From Amoebophrya sp. AT5.2 (taxonomy: Eukaryota; Sar; Dinophyceae; Syndiniales; Amoebophryaceae): a stretch of DNA of 13,629 nucleotides. This document shows, piece after piece, positions 1 to 9,468 of this stretch (its first letter is position 1; each line of letters begins with the position of its first letter). The notes beneath the pieces are model-generated. The model did not search any database and was not told where the DNA came from. It was given only the letters and a program-made list of their open reading frames with translations. The DNA lies in assembly GCA_005223375.1 (NCBI GenBank), contig RXOD01005522.1:1-13629 (forward strand). Reading direction: 5' to 3'. A program made the position numbers and the translations under genes.

Positions 1-3000
1 AAAACAACGGCTGCAGCCTGCTGCCACCGATGCGGAAAGACCGGAACATCCCGGCGAAACCCCCGAAGCGGCTGCGGCTGTTTCCGCCGAAGGGCGTTTT
101 GGCGATGCTGAACAAGCGGAAGAACCGGGGCGAGAACCACCCGCTGCAGATCTACGACGACGCCTTGCGCGCGATCGAAAACCGCGCACGGCTGCTCATC
201 TCGAAGGCGAAAAGCGATTTCCACAAAAACATCCGGAGGGCAAAAGAGATCTGGCTGGGCCGGGCGGTAATACCCCACGCGTGCCGGCGGCAGAAGCTGA
301 AGAAGATCGCGGTGAAGCGGAGCGAAAAAAAGAAGCGACAGTTTCTGGCCGTGAAGCCGGTGATCAAAGCGATGGAAGTCGAGAAGCCGAAGTTGGGGTT
401 GGGGAAGGCGCGGTCGCGGTTCCAGGGCGCGTTCAAGAAGATCACGGGGAAGGAGCCGCCCAAAGAGGGCTCGTTCGGCCAAGGGTTGGGCGCGGCCGGG
501 AAGGGGAAGAAGTCCATCTTCATCTCGGCGTTCACGGAGCGGCCCGATAGCGACGAGGAGCCGATCGAGGACGCGATTGTGGAGGAGGACAAAAGGCTGG
601 AGCTGGACAGGATGGGAACGGTGGACGCGAGTTTGCTCACATCGTTGCTTTCGCCACGGTACAACGCTCACACGGTGACCACGGTGATCCGCCCCGCGGT
701 GGGTAATCTTCCGGCGGTGGCCCACAACTGGCCGTTGCAGAAGGAGTCGAGCCTGATCCTCACCAGCTCCACTTTGTTCCACCGGGACCTGTCGCTGAAG
801 AGCCCGTGGTACGGGGGCGGCATGAGCCGCGTCGTCTCGGTGGAGAAGCCGCCGCCGGGCAGCGGCGGGGGGGAGAACGGTAATGGGAAGGAGGGCGGTA
901 GTGGTTCTCCCGGTGAAAGCAGTGGTAAGCCGCCGGACTCGACGGCTGGTGGGGACGGCGAGGAGGAAGCGAAGAAGGAACCAGTGATCAACTGGATCCA
1001 GGACCCGCACCACGGCGTCTCCTACGCCACCAACTACCAGTCCGACTGGCGGCGGATCTTCGACTGCTTCTACCCGGTGGACGTGACGAAGAAGCCGCGG
1101 AAGAACCCGGTGTTGCAGCGAAAGGAGGACACGGTTTCTACCAAAGAGATGTTCTCGGAGGTGATGTCGGCCGTGCTGCGCGCGTTCCATTTACACCCGC
1201 TGGCGGACAACAAACAGGTGCACCTGCAGGTGAAGGAGCTGGTGGAGTTCCGGGCCGCCGCGGCGAGGAACCAGCTGAGCAAAATCTTCAAAAAACAAGT
1301 AAAACAAAAACCAACGCGGTGGACGAAAGAGACCTTCGGCACCACGATGCAGATGTTCGCGCAAACGGAGACCCCCGACACGTTCGAGCGGGCGCAACTC
1401 TCGCCGGAGTGGTACACGGGGCCGCTGGACAAACAGGCATCTTTAACCTCCGCGGGGGCTGTGAGGAGGGTGCTGACGCGACAGCTGGACTACCACGTCA
1501 CCTGCACCGAAGAGTTCATCGAGAGCTTCCGGCAGAGATTCCCGCCGTTGGACGACGAGATGAAGGAGCTGCAGGAGATGGGGCTGGAGAACTCGAAGCC
1601 GAAGTTCTGCGAGACCGACCACTTTCTGGACAGGTTCCAGGCGCTGCGCGCGAACCACGGGTTCTCGAACAACGAGCTGGACGGGGTGTGCTACTGGTTC
1701 CTGAAGCACCCGTTTTGTGCGGAAAGCGTGCGGCGGTTTTTGCTGCGCTGGGGCTACGGCTGCGACTTCGAGGTGATGTGGGAGGCGGCGCGGTGCGTGA
1801 TCCCGGGGATAAAGCGGGGCAAAGACACGCGAGAAAACGGAGTGGCGCCGTGGAACAGTCGGAACCATGCTGGTTCTCGGGGTAGTGATCAGAACGCAAA
1901 CGGAAACGCGTCGACGATGGAGAGCACCAGCGCGCCGGGGTCGCCGAGCAAGGGGAGCCCAACGGGGAGCCAGATGCTGAGCAGCGTGACGAAAAGTGGG
2001 AGGGAGAAAAAGAAAACACCCAGCGAAAGCTCGACGAGACAATTCAACCCCTTCGAAAGCGTGGGCGAAACAAGGTATGCTATATTTATTGCCTACGTGG
2101 TATCCAAAAATTTTTCGCCGATGTGCCTTTGATAGGTGTATACATCTGCAGCGCTAGTACTAGTAGTACATAGCCGTCTACAGTAATGCGGAATTTGTTC
2201 AACTCCAATTCTCAGCTCCAGCTCCGAGGCGGCTGACGAGTGGCACCTTCCCCGGGACGCGAAGCTGTGCATCCCGCAGATCGCTTATGTTTTACAGTGT
2301 TGCATCGCGGCGCACGAGCGCAAGGTCCGCAAGGTCTACGAGGAGTGTGTGAAGGAGGACCAGCGGCAGCTGATGGCCAACAACAAGGGCGGCCCGGTGG
2401 AGGATTTGCCCAAGCTTTCCGACACCAAGTTCGATGAGGACTTTCCGCGCCTCCGCTACGCGCCTATTGGTAGCGAGACGGTGCTTTCTTTGCTCCCCTT
2501 CACGGTTTATCAGCCGTTGACGCAGCCCGTGCCCGCGATCTACAGCCAGAACGCTTTGCGGAAGTTCGTCCGCCAGATGATCCAGTCGCACGGATTCAGC
2601 ACGAGCTTTCTGATGCTAGCCAGAAACTGCTTCTATCGCATCGTCGACCGAAAGCCCGACGCCGTGGACCTGTCGGAACAATTTTCCCTGCCGGAGGCAC
2701 TGAATTTAGACGCAGACGTAACATTCGACCGCTGGAACTCGAAGGGGGGACGAGAGATGAATCCGGCTTCCGGTTCTCTCGACCACAGCAGCAGAGACCA
2801 GCTGCTGAGATCGTCGGAGGCCGCTCTGTCCCGCTCCCAGAAGTCCAGTTCGCCGAACCTCACCCTGCACAACCTGCCGTTTCTGTCCGACTATGTGGTG
2901 CGGGAGAACAAGGGCGCTATGCGGGTGAAGTCGAGCTACGAACAGAGGTCGCGCGACACGTCGGGAGAGAAGCAGGGCCAGGGACCACAGGACCTCGCCT

Positions 3001-3710
3001 TCTGGGACGGGCAACACTACATCCACCCGCGGTTCTTCTACTGGTGGCTGCAGAAAATGGGGTTCAATTCCTGTTCCGTGTACGACCTCACCTTTTTGCA
3101 CAAAAAGCCCGAGCCCATGGACCTGTACGACTGCCTCGAGATTCTGCGACCCTTGCTGGAGAACGAGCGGTTCATGATCTCGCAGCTGTTCGTTTTGCAC
3201 GTGATCACGCCGCCGCGACCCCTGAAGACGTTTATTTCCGGGCCGAAGCAGTTTGACGCGTGGGACGCGCCGAACGGACACTTTTTGTTGACGGTGGACG
3301 AGGCCCGGGACATGGCCGCGCAGGGCCACGACCCGCACAAGGTGGAGGTGTTGACCGGACTGCGGGACGACGGAAAATCCAGGATCGACCTGGACGTGCT
3401 GTGGCAGATGTGCCTGTCGCTGACCGCGTTTGGGCGGGAACGTATCGAGGACGCGCCGGAAGAATTCCAGCTCGACTTCGTGAACGCATCGATCGAAAGT
3501 ACGATCGACGCCGGGGAGAAGACGCACGACGGAGGGGCGGAAATCGCGCTCAACTACGCAAACGTGGTGAAAATGCTGAACAAAATACGGATCGCGAGAG
3601 CACTGGACGCAGAAAGGGGGATCCTGAAAGCTAGGAAAAAGAAGGCTATGAACAAGCTGCAAGCCATGCGGCGATTGGGGCTCTTCTCAGCGGGTGGGGG
3701 GAAAAAATGA
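1..3710 (+). CDS. large hydrophilic protein of unknown function, two exons, 5' partial
   Basis: Exons are 1-2074 and 2216-3710, and the frame is open from base 3 with no stop before the ATG at base 30, so the gene probably starts left of the window. From that ATG the spliced product is 1,179 residues. The N-terminal ~190 residues are very basic (Lys/Arg clusters such as KRSEKKKRQ). A Gly/Ser/Pro-rich linker lies near residues 275-315. A Trp/Phe-rich, probably helical region covers about 320-595, starting near WIQDPHHGVSY. A Ser/Thr/Asn-rich linker runs to the splice junction, and a second folded-looking part begins at EWHLPRD. The C-terminus is basic (KARKKKAMNKLQAMRRLG). I see no signal peptide or membrane segment. 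No family was recognised. The frame agrees across the intron and third codon positions are GC-rich throughout, so coding status is very likely. The function is unknown. Confidence 0.85.
2075..2215 (+). other. GT-AG intron of the large 5' gene
   Basis: The donor is AG|GTATGC and the acceptor is TTCTCAG, leaving exon phase 2 on both sides. The stretch is AT-rich. Reading through gives a stop at 2130-2132, while splicing restores one frame to the stop at 3708-3710. A second in-phase acceptor six bases downstream (end 2221) would remove two serines. Confidence 0.75.
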
Positions 3711-4454
3711 TGCAGGTGATCGGGGGAGCCGCCTATATCGATCCTAGTATCGAGGGGGCAGTGAGCGATACTTGCTGTTAGTTTCTGAAACTTTCAGCTT
3801 CGAGAAACAAACTTTATTGGGGCATGCGGTGGGAGGGCGTTCGGGACAGGCGGCCGCTGCACGATAGCAGAGCTGCTGACCCAGACCGCACATACAAGCA
3901 GACCTCAGACGTTTGGGTGACATAGAGAAAACACCCGAAATAAACTAACCCGAGGCGATTGACATTCACCCCGGGCGTGATACCCTCACGCCAGATACCT
4001 ACTCTTTGCGTCGCCCCTGTTTTCCACCTGACTACCTCATACTCAGGATGAAATATGTCTACGAAAGAATATTGGAATGCAGTTCTCGGTAGGCCTGTCA
4101 CAGCACGAAATATCATAAGCGTCAATGCACTGGTGTCAGGCAGCATGTCTGGCGCAGGGCGTGCGTGGATGAATGCGATGGGAAGATGCTGCACTGACGC
4201 GTTCTATTTGTGTCTGAAACTGCCAACGCAGAGCGAAAAAACCGAGAGCCGCAAAGGCAGGAGAGACTGACAGAAATCAAACAGGCTACAAGGGGAGAGA
4301 GGAGTCATGCGAAAGGGCCGGCGTATTTATAATACGTACGAGACTGTGGGCTTCAAGATCAAGATACTTACAACCGACAACTTGTTTCCATACAAAATAA
4401 ATTTGCGTACACAGACGTACCCGCGTTGATAGATTTTTGCCCATCCCACGGAAG
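3711..4454. other. spacer without a convincing gene
   Basis: The stretch lies between the stop of the large gene and the ATG of the coiled-coil gene. It has lower GC and mixed weak ORFs: a + frame 4055-4270 (71 codons from ATG) and a - frame 3814-4194. The + strand just before 4455 is AT-rich and looks like a 5' UTR. Confidence 0.5.
3814..4194 (-). CDS. possible small antisense ORF, unknown
   Basis: This is an open frame of 126 codons on the minus strand beginning at a GTG; the first ATG is about 16 codons further in. Its TAA stop sits inside CAATAAA, which resembles a polyadenylation signal when read on this strand. Third positions are not clearly GC-rich, unlike the confident genes here. 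No motif or family is recognised, and an overlapping + strand ORF looks no worse. It may be chance, or the tail of a spliced gene. Confidence 0.18.
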   Translation of the reverse strand: MQHLPIAFIHARPAPDMLPDTSALTLMIFRAVTGLPRTAFQYSFVDIFHPEYEVVRWKTGATQRVGIWREGITPGVNVNRLGLVYFGCFLYVTQTSEVCLYVRSGSAALLSCSGRLSRTPSHRMPQ

Positions 4455-5605
4455 ATGACGCATTCCGGCAACGATCGTTTCTTTGCGGCGCTGTTGCGCA
4501 ACGATATCCACCCGCTCACACTGAAGCACCCGAAGGCGGCCAGCAGGGAGATATCGAAAGTGAGTACCTGCTTGGATGGGCTAGGAAGGTGTACGTAGAC
4601 GTACCAGCATCAGTGGCTAGTACAACGAACAACTCGGTACTTATCGGCTACGGGCCGCGCTGTTGAATTTTCAAAAATATTTTTATACCACAGTCCGCAC
4701 TAGCGGAGGAGAAGCGTGCGGTGGAGAGCAAGGGCACGATGCTCTCGTCGCGGAGTGCAGCGACCCTCATGTCGCGGATGAGCACCATCTCCACCCGGGG
4801 GAAGCCAAAGTTCGTACCGGGTACCCTTTTTCGTTGAAAAAAGAACTCGATAACATAGGTGGAGTTTATTACTGATATTCAGACAGTAAGTACCGATGGG
4901 AAGTGAAAGACCAGCATGCGCTGAGCGAACGAAAGGGCCTGGAATATCGAATGAATCTCTACCAAAACACGTAGGTGTCCAGTCGCGGGAGATGCTGAAA
5001 ATGGAGTTCCGCACCCAGGACGCTGCGTATCTGCAGCGCCGCCGCGACGAGAAGCAGCATGAGCTGGCGCGGCTGCGGAAGCAGTTGCAAGAGGCAAAGG
5101 ACAGGGAGCTGGAGGACTTCCGAAAAAGATACGAGAACGAACGAAAGTGGACGGCGGCCGTGAAGTCAAAAAGAGCAGAGAAGGACAAAGACGTGATCAA
5201 CTTCAGGAGAAACATGCAAAAAGAAGACCAAGAAATGCGAAGAGAAGCAGAAGCACTGCTCCGTATAACGATAACATACTACTTGTTCTTTGGCGTTGTG
5301 ATCATCGGTCCCATTGAAGTACAGCCGATCCAGAAATCGAAGCAAAACACGTTCCTGAAATGATGAGCTCAAGCAATTACCATCTTTCGTCGGACGAACC
5401 GGAACCACCGGTTCGGCTGATGAAAAACTGTTTTCAACCTCTGACAGAAATATATTTTCTACAGTTTTAACACGACCAGGAAGCGAGGTCGATCGTGTAT
5501 CCTCTCACATTCGTTCGCATCTATTCAGGTCAATTTGAGCAAGCACAGCAGCGCGAGCAGTGGCTTGAGAATGCGTCGCAATATGCAGACGTGGTGGCGC
5601 AGTGA
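4455..5605 (+). CDS. coiled-coil protein of unknown function, multi-exon
   Basis: The model that keeps frame is 4455-4559, 4694-4820, 4915-5262, 5325-5388, 5465-5487 and 5529-5605, which totals 744 nt (247 residues). The first donor is a consensus GTGAGT after codon 35 and the second exon follows CCACAG. The core exon is highly charged and heptad-like (about 90 residues from SREMLKMEF, rich in Arg, Lys, Glu and Gln), which suggests a coiled coil. The 62-nt intron 5263-5324 replaces a hydrophobic read-through tail with an acidic continuation (PDPEIEAKHVPEM). Two parts are uncertain. The junction near 4813-4983 has an alternative, 4813 joined to 4983. The tail could instead stop at 5468-5470. 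The final exon is supported only by a clean Gln/Glu-rich reading (EQAQQREQWLENASQ). No family was recognised; a cytoskeletal or flagellar role would be a guess. Confidence 0.55.
5395..5415. repeat. 8-bp perfect hairpin
   Basis: CGAACCGG at 5395-5402 and CCGGTTCG at 5408-5415 are exact inverted copies around AACCA. In the preferred model the hairpin lies just inside an intron, seven bases from its donor. In the alternative model it encodes part of an acidic/proline stretch. Confidence 0.6.
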
Positions 5606-6404
5606 AGACATGTCCCACTGCGCAACCACAACGATGCTTTGCGTGTTGTACCATTCTACTTACACAATTTTTGGAAGACTGTGTTTGGTCACTTACGCAT
5701 ACATGAAGCAGAACATCGATTCGATTCGACTCGACAGAAGAATCGATCGACGACCTGCAGGAAGGGCTCGCCTCTGGAGCATTCTTCCCCCTATTTTTGC
5801 GATTCCATAGGCTCCACGAAGAGCTGGTGGAGGCTCCCACGACATGGTTTGATATCGGCAAAGGCAGCAGGCGCGGCTGTGCTGTGGTCGGCGTGAAATG
5901 CTCATTGGAAAATAATGGACGATGTACCAACTTTGGACACAAAATTCGAGTCGATGAGCATGGCAGTGAAATCTTGATAGACTAAGGTCGCGGGGAGGAC
6001 AGACCCCCCGTTTGAGGTAGGAGGGGGCGAGCCTCCTTGTCAACCTGGTGGCGTGTAGTCAGCTTGTTCAGACTCGCACCTAGACGATCACGATTTTTTC
6101 TGCGATCATCGTGTGCATCGATCTTGGATGTCGATCCTTCACCGCCAGCCCTGACCATCCAGAGATCTTTGGTTCCGCGAAGTAGGGGAGGATCTGATGC
6201 AGACAAAGTCTCCATACACGCGGAACTAGCTCCAATGTCGAAGAACGAAGTGCCTCGGTAAGTATTTCCCGGCCTTCGGCCAAAAATAAATTTCCAAAAA
6301 CTTTTTCACCGCAGCAAGCAGCAAACGCACACTCTAGAGTCGATCATTCAGACCAGCTAGATATCTTTCTCTTCGCTAATCAGCTTCAGCTCTCATCATC
6401 GAAA
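5606..6404. other. spacer and probable 5' UTR of the cyclophilin
   Basis: Short ORFs occur on both strands (for example + 5797-5985 and 6037-6261, - 5982-6215), but none has the GC-rich third positions or splice consistency of the confident genes. GTAAGTATT at 6258 is a strong donor. Acceptors ending at 6383 and 6389 lie just before the cyclophilin ATG, which suggests a 5' UTR intron of about 126-132 nt. Joining does not put the upstream ORF in frame with the ATG, so the upstream exon would be untranslated. Confidence 0.4.
5715..5747. repeat. inverted repeat ATCGATTC / GAATCGAT
   Basis: Exact 8-bp arms at 5715-5722 and 5740-5747 flank a 17-nt loop in the spacer upstream of the cyclophilin gene. 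GATTC/TCGA motifs are locally dense, so this may only reflect local composition. Confidence 0.4.
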
Positions 6405-8867
6405 ATGGGCAACCCCAAGGTTTTCTTCGACATGACCATCGGCGGGCAGAAGGCCGGTCGCATCGTCATGGAGTTGCGTGCTGACGTCGTGCCGAAGACC
6501 GCGGAAAACTTCCGCGCCCTCTGCACGGGCGAGAAGGGTGCTCCTAGTTTTTTCTTTTCGGTGATCGATGGATGTACGAGTACGACTCGCAGTTTTTTAC
6601 GGGTAGATCGATGCTGTCGAGAGGTAGCGGCTCGCCATCAAATTTCATCTGCTCGCAAGTTATTCATCGGGGGATCGGAAATCGGTAGATCTCGAAGAAC
6701 TGATGCACATTCATAGAGACTCAAGAACCACAAAGCGATTGAGTCAGATTCCCATTTGTTTTCTGGTGCATCGATCGATCTGTATCCATGTATTTATACG
6801 ACAACAGGCATGGGCAAGATGGGCAAGCCGCTGCACTTCAAGGGGTCGGCTTTCCACCGTGTGATCACGCAGTTTATGTGCCAGGGCGGCGACTTCACCG
6901 CGGGAAACGGCACGGGTGGCGAGTCCATCTACGGCGCCAAGTTCGCTGACGAGAACTTCAACCTCAAGCACACCGGACCGGGTACAATGAATGTCAGGGC
7001 TTTATTTCTATGAGTCTTCGATGACGTCCTTTGAGGAGGTCATATCGGATAGTGATTCTGCTATCTATTTCTAAATCGTATCCTATTCCTATAACGTATC
7101 GGAAACAGCAATAACCAGGATAGCAATAAAAATTTTCTATATGGAAAAGTAAACACGACTTTAGCAGGCCGCCGCTTAGGCTCTTGCGGTGACGCTAGGA
7201 AATTAGGCTCGCCAGCGATCGCGTCCAAGGACGCGTGTAGCAATCGCTGGGGCGGATTAAACTAGGCGATCTGACTTGGAACACCCGCGGCCGATGTCTG
7301 TGCAAGACAAACGGGGAATGGACCGCGGGCACCTTTCGGCGTGCAATCCTGCGACGCTGGTGCCTGTCATATCACCCGCGAGCGTGCCAGTAATATTTGA
7401 TGCCTCTGCGACGCTGCGTTGGCCCGTAGCTTGAAGGCAAATGACTCCAAGCCTCGGCTCTGAGTCTTGGCGAGGAGTCTCCAGCGGCCTCGCTCGGGCA
7501 GATTCTGTGGCTCCAACTCGACTGGCGAGCCACTTCTGCAGTCTCTTACCGAGGGGTGGTGGGTGATTTCGGCGCGGATTCCAGTGCTGATTCCAAAAAA
7601 ATCCAAATTTATACAAAAACCAATAAACAGATGAACAGAAACGCACAAATTCGACGCCAGACCGACCATATCGGAAATCAGCCATAGCATCGGGGGAAGC
7701 TTTCCCCGAGTGCAAATTTTTGACGTCTCCGGGATATGGTCAAACTGGTCACTTTTTGAGAATGTCCGCACAGCGAAAAAAAGACAGCTGAGCAAACTCG
7801 TCTCTGATATCGAAGTCAGCGGGGCCCCTCGCATGCTCGCTGCTCCTCAGCGGACTTCTTCAAGACCGGCGGCGGACAGGATTGGCGCAAGCTGCCTGGC
7901 AGCTTCTCAGCACAGTAAGAGGCTTGACTTCGGCATCGTATCCGATTCATGGGCCAACGTTGCACATAGAAACGAACGCCACCCATCGGAATCGTCCCGA
8001 AATCACACCAGGCGCAAACGCTTTCAATCCATCTCAAGCTCGCCGGTCGCCGCCACGGCGACAGCGATCCGTCCGCCTTAGCCGCTACTCACAGATCGAT
8101 CCGCAGCACAGCTTCTGGCGACCTCATCAGCGAAGGTAGCCAGGAGCCATCGCTGCGGATCGCCTTCTTCGCGGACTTCCCGCCGACGCTCGCCGCAGAC
8201 CTGAACTCTATGGGTGTGAGGCTCGTGTTAAACACGCCATATAGAAAATTTTTATTGCTTTGGCGGTTATTGCTGGATCCTGTATGTTATCCTAACCGAA
8301 CAAGAGATCATCAAGATCAACCTATCGGCCAAATGCTGAGCAGCGCGTGTCTGTGTAGCGTTACTCAAAGAGTAGCTGCTCATGCCACATGGTCCTCAAG
8401 GTCGATCATTTTCCGTGAAGAAAGAACCCAACATGGTTGAGAGTCGGTCAATCTCATGATCAGCACTAATGTCGGTATTACTCAAATCAACGGTGACGAC
8501 CCCATCACACTACAGGCATCCTCTCCATGGCCAACGCTGGCCCGAACACGAACGGTTCCCAGTTCTTCCTCTGCACCGTCCAGACCCAGTGGCTCGACGG
8601 AAAGCACTGCGTCTTCGGCTCCGTCGTCGAGGGTACTTACTTGTACCCATATTGGTGACACTACGTGTCCTGGTTTCTGACCGATTCTGAAGCTTCCCGA
8701 ATCAAGATGCATCCCGACTTTCGTTCGTCCGTAGGTACTAGTTATATCCTTTATGTTTCTCCTCGTCTCGGGCAGGTATGGACGTGGTGAAGGCCATCGA
8801 GGGTGTGGGCAGCCAGAGCGGCAAGACCTCCCGCCCGGTCGTGATCGCGGAGTGTGGCCAGTTGTAA
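6405..8867 (+). CDS. cyclophilin A-type peptidyl-prolyl cis-trans isomerase (divergent-loop class)
   Basis: The exons are 6405-6537, 6808-6981, 8516-8632 and 8776-8867, giving 516 nt and 171 residues, the usual length of a single-domain cytosolic cyclophilin. It catalyses cis-trans isomerisation of Xaa-Pro bonds. Active-site residues corresponding to human CypA Arg55, Phe60, Met61, Gln63, Phe113, Trp121 and His126 are present as R62, F67, M68, Q70, F120, W128 and H133. The +7 offset is an insertion, K48-M-G-K-P-L-H54. With Cys40, Glu83 and Cys168 it matches the divergent-loop cyclophilins, first described in plants and nematodes and proposed to be redox-regulated through the two cysteines. 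There is no signal peptide, transit sequence or C-terminal retention signal, so a cytosolic or nuclear location is expected. All three introns are GT-AG and phase 1. The gene looks complete and functional. Confidence 0.97.
6538..6807 (+). other. cyclophilin intron 1
   Basis: Junction AAGG|GTGCTC ... CAACAG|GCATGG splits the codon of Gly45 at phase 1, directly before the divergent loop. It is 270 nt and T-rich, with several ATCGAT motifs and no ORF of note. Confidence 0.93.
7091..7157 (+). repeat. left terminal inverted repeat of the intronic element
   Basis: Begins ATAACGTATCGG and ends AAACACG. It contains two AGCAATAA motifs, 15 bases apart. It pairs with 8224-8290 at about 78% identity, counted by eye. 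Confidence 0.75.
7212..7250. repeat. compound hairpin inside the element
   Basis: CCAGCGAT (7212-7219) pairs exactly with ATCGCTGG (7243-7250). Directly inside, CGCGTCC (7220-7226) pairs exactly with GGACGCG (7229-7235) across a 2-nt loop. A 7-nt bulge (7236-7242) lies on the 3' side only. That gives 15 GC-rich base pairs in 39 nt. Confidence 0.8.
8224..8290 (-). repeat. right terminal inverted repeat of the intronic element
   Basis: This is the inverted partner of 7091-7157, ending GTTAT directly before CCT. Its inner edge is itself palindromic (CGTGT TAA ACACG, 8224-8236). Confidence 0.75.
8633..8775 (+). other. cyclophilin intron 3
   Basis: Junction GAGG|GTACTT ... GGGCAG|GTATGG splits the Gly142 codon at phase 1. 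It is 143 nt, AT/T-rich, with no internal features of note. Confidence 0.93.
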
Positions 8868-9341
8868 GCGGTCTTTTCGCGCGATTTGTTCAAGCCTCTG
8901 CAGCGGCCGATTAGTCACCCAGCATGAAGCGGCAGCGAGTTCGCGATGCACTTCGCTCCGAAGCCGATGCGGTCGATGCTTGGACGACTGACCGACCGAT
9001 TGCAGGGAAGGCACCAGGAGTAGCCGATCGAGCGCCGGTCATCCATACATGATTCATCGAGAAGCGGCACTTCGAACGGCCGATGAATTGACAAACTTGA
9101 GGAAATAAACGCGAGCTGCACAAGCACACTTTAGATCGCAGAGCGAGGCACTCGGCACATTACGTCGGAGGTGTAGAGGTAGACAGCTACTTGCATTGTA
9201 CGAAACGACCGCATCGGGATTAGGTCTACCGACACACACCGATTTCATAAACGGATCGATTACGGGCATCATAAGAAACACGAGATAGTTGAAATCTTGG
9301 GTGAAGTTTTCCCCGCGATTTTCCGGCATTCGATTCCTGGG

Positions 9342-9361
9342 CAGTGATATTTTTGTCACTG
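9342..9361. repeat. short hairpin CAGTGA / TCACTG
   Basis: Six-base exact arms surround the T-rich loop TATTTTTG in the spacer 475 nt past the cyclophilin stop. It could act in 3' end formation or be chance. Confidence 0.35.
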
Positions 9362-9424
9362 GGGCGAACGCTAGTTGGCTCCCAGCGTAGAGATTTGTAG
9401 TTCCATTTCATCCCCCGTGGCAGG

Positions 9425-9468
9425 ATGACTGGAGGTCGGGAGGCTGATTATGACTGGAGGTCGTGAGG
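9425..9468 (+). repeat. two-copy tandem repeat, 25-bp period
   Basis: A 19-base unit beginning ATGACTGGAGGTCG occurs at 9425-9443 and 9450-9468 with one mismatch (GGGAGG against GTGAGG), separated by CTGATT. It lies in the spacer between two genes. Confidence 0.8.

Larger units (their letters stand above)
7091..8290. mobile_element. 1.2-kb non-autonomous TIR element (MITE-like) inside intron 2
   Basis: The first 67 bases and the inverted last 67 bases agree at about 52 positions. Both start ATAAC and both contain an exact shared core of 23 bases (7122-7144 against 8237-8259). The unit is flanked by CCT on each side (7088-7090 and 8291-8293), consistent with a 3-bp target-site duplication, though three bases could match by chance. 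The interior has no recognisable transposase, only unconvincing ORFs on both strands, such as - 7367-7834. A strong hairpin lies 120 bp from the left end. This is best read as a non-autonomous DNA transposon or introner-like insertion; the family is not identified. Confidence 0.7.
6982..8515 (+). other. cyclophilin intron 2, enlarged by an inserted element
   Basis: Junction CCGG|GTACAA ... CTACAG|GCATCC splits Gly103 at phase 1. At 1,534 nt it is far longer than the other introns of the gene (270 and 143 nt). Most of the excess is a 1,200-bp unit bounded by inverted repeats at 7091-8290; without it and one CCT the intron would be about 331 nt. Confidence 0.93.

Noticed and set aside
152..664. 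Antisense open frame of 170 codons
   Set aside because: It lies opposite the confident large gene and mirrors its GC-rich third positions; composition is Ser/Phe/Arg-rich as expected of a shadow.
850..950. G-quadruplex or repeat in the Gly-rich linker of the large gene
   Set aside because: The third loop is about 11 bases and the runs are explained by glycine codons.
2706..3662. Antisense open frame of 318 codons
   Set aside because: It is opposite exon 2 of the large gene, is His/Arg/Val-rich and has no motif; a shadow of strong codon bias.
6037..6261. ORF ending at the GTAAGTATT donor as an N-terminal extension of the cyclophilin
   Set aside because: Splicing to either acceptor before the ATG gives the wrong frame, and cytosolic cyclophilins of this length start at the MGNPKVFFD methionine.
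7367..7834. Antisense ORF of 155 codons inside the intronic element as a possible transposase
   Set aside because: No catalytic or DNA-binding motif is visible, and an overlapping + strand ORF is equally open; too short for a typical transposase.
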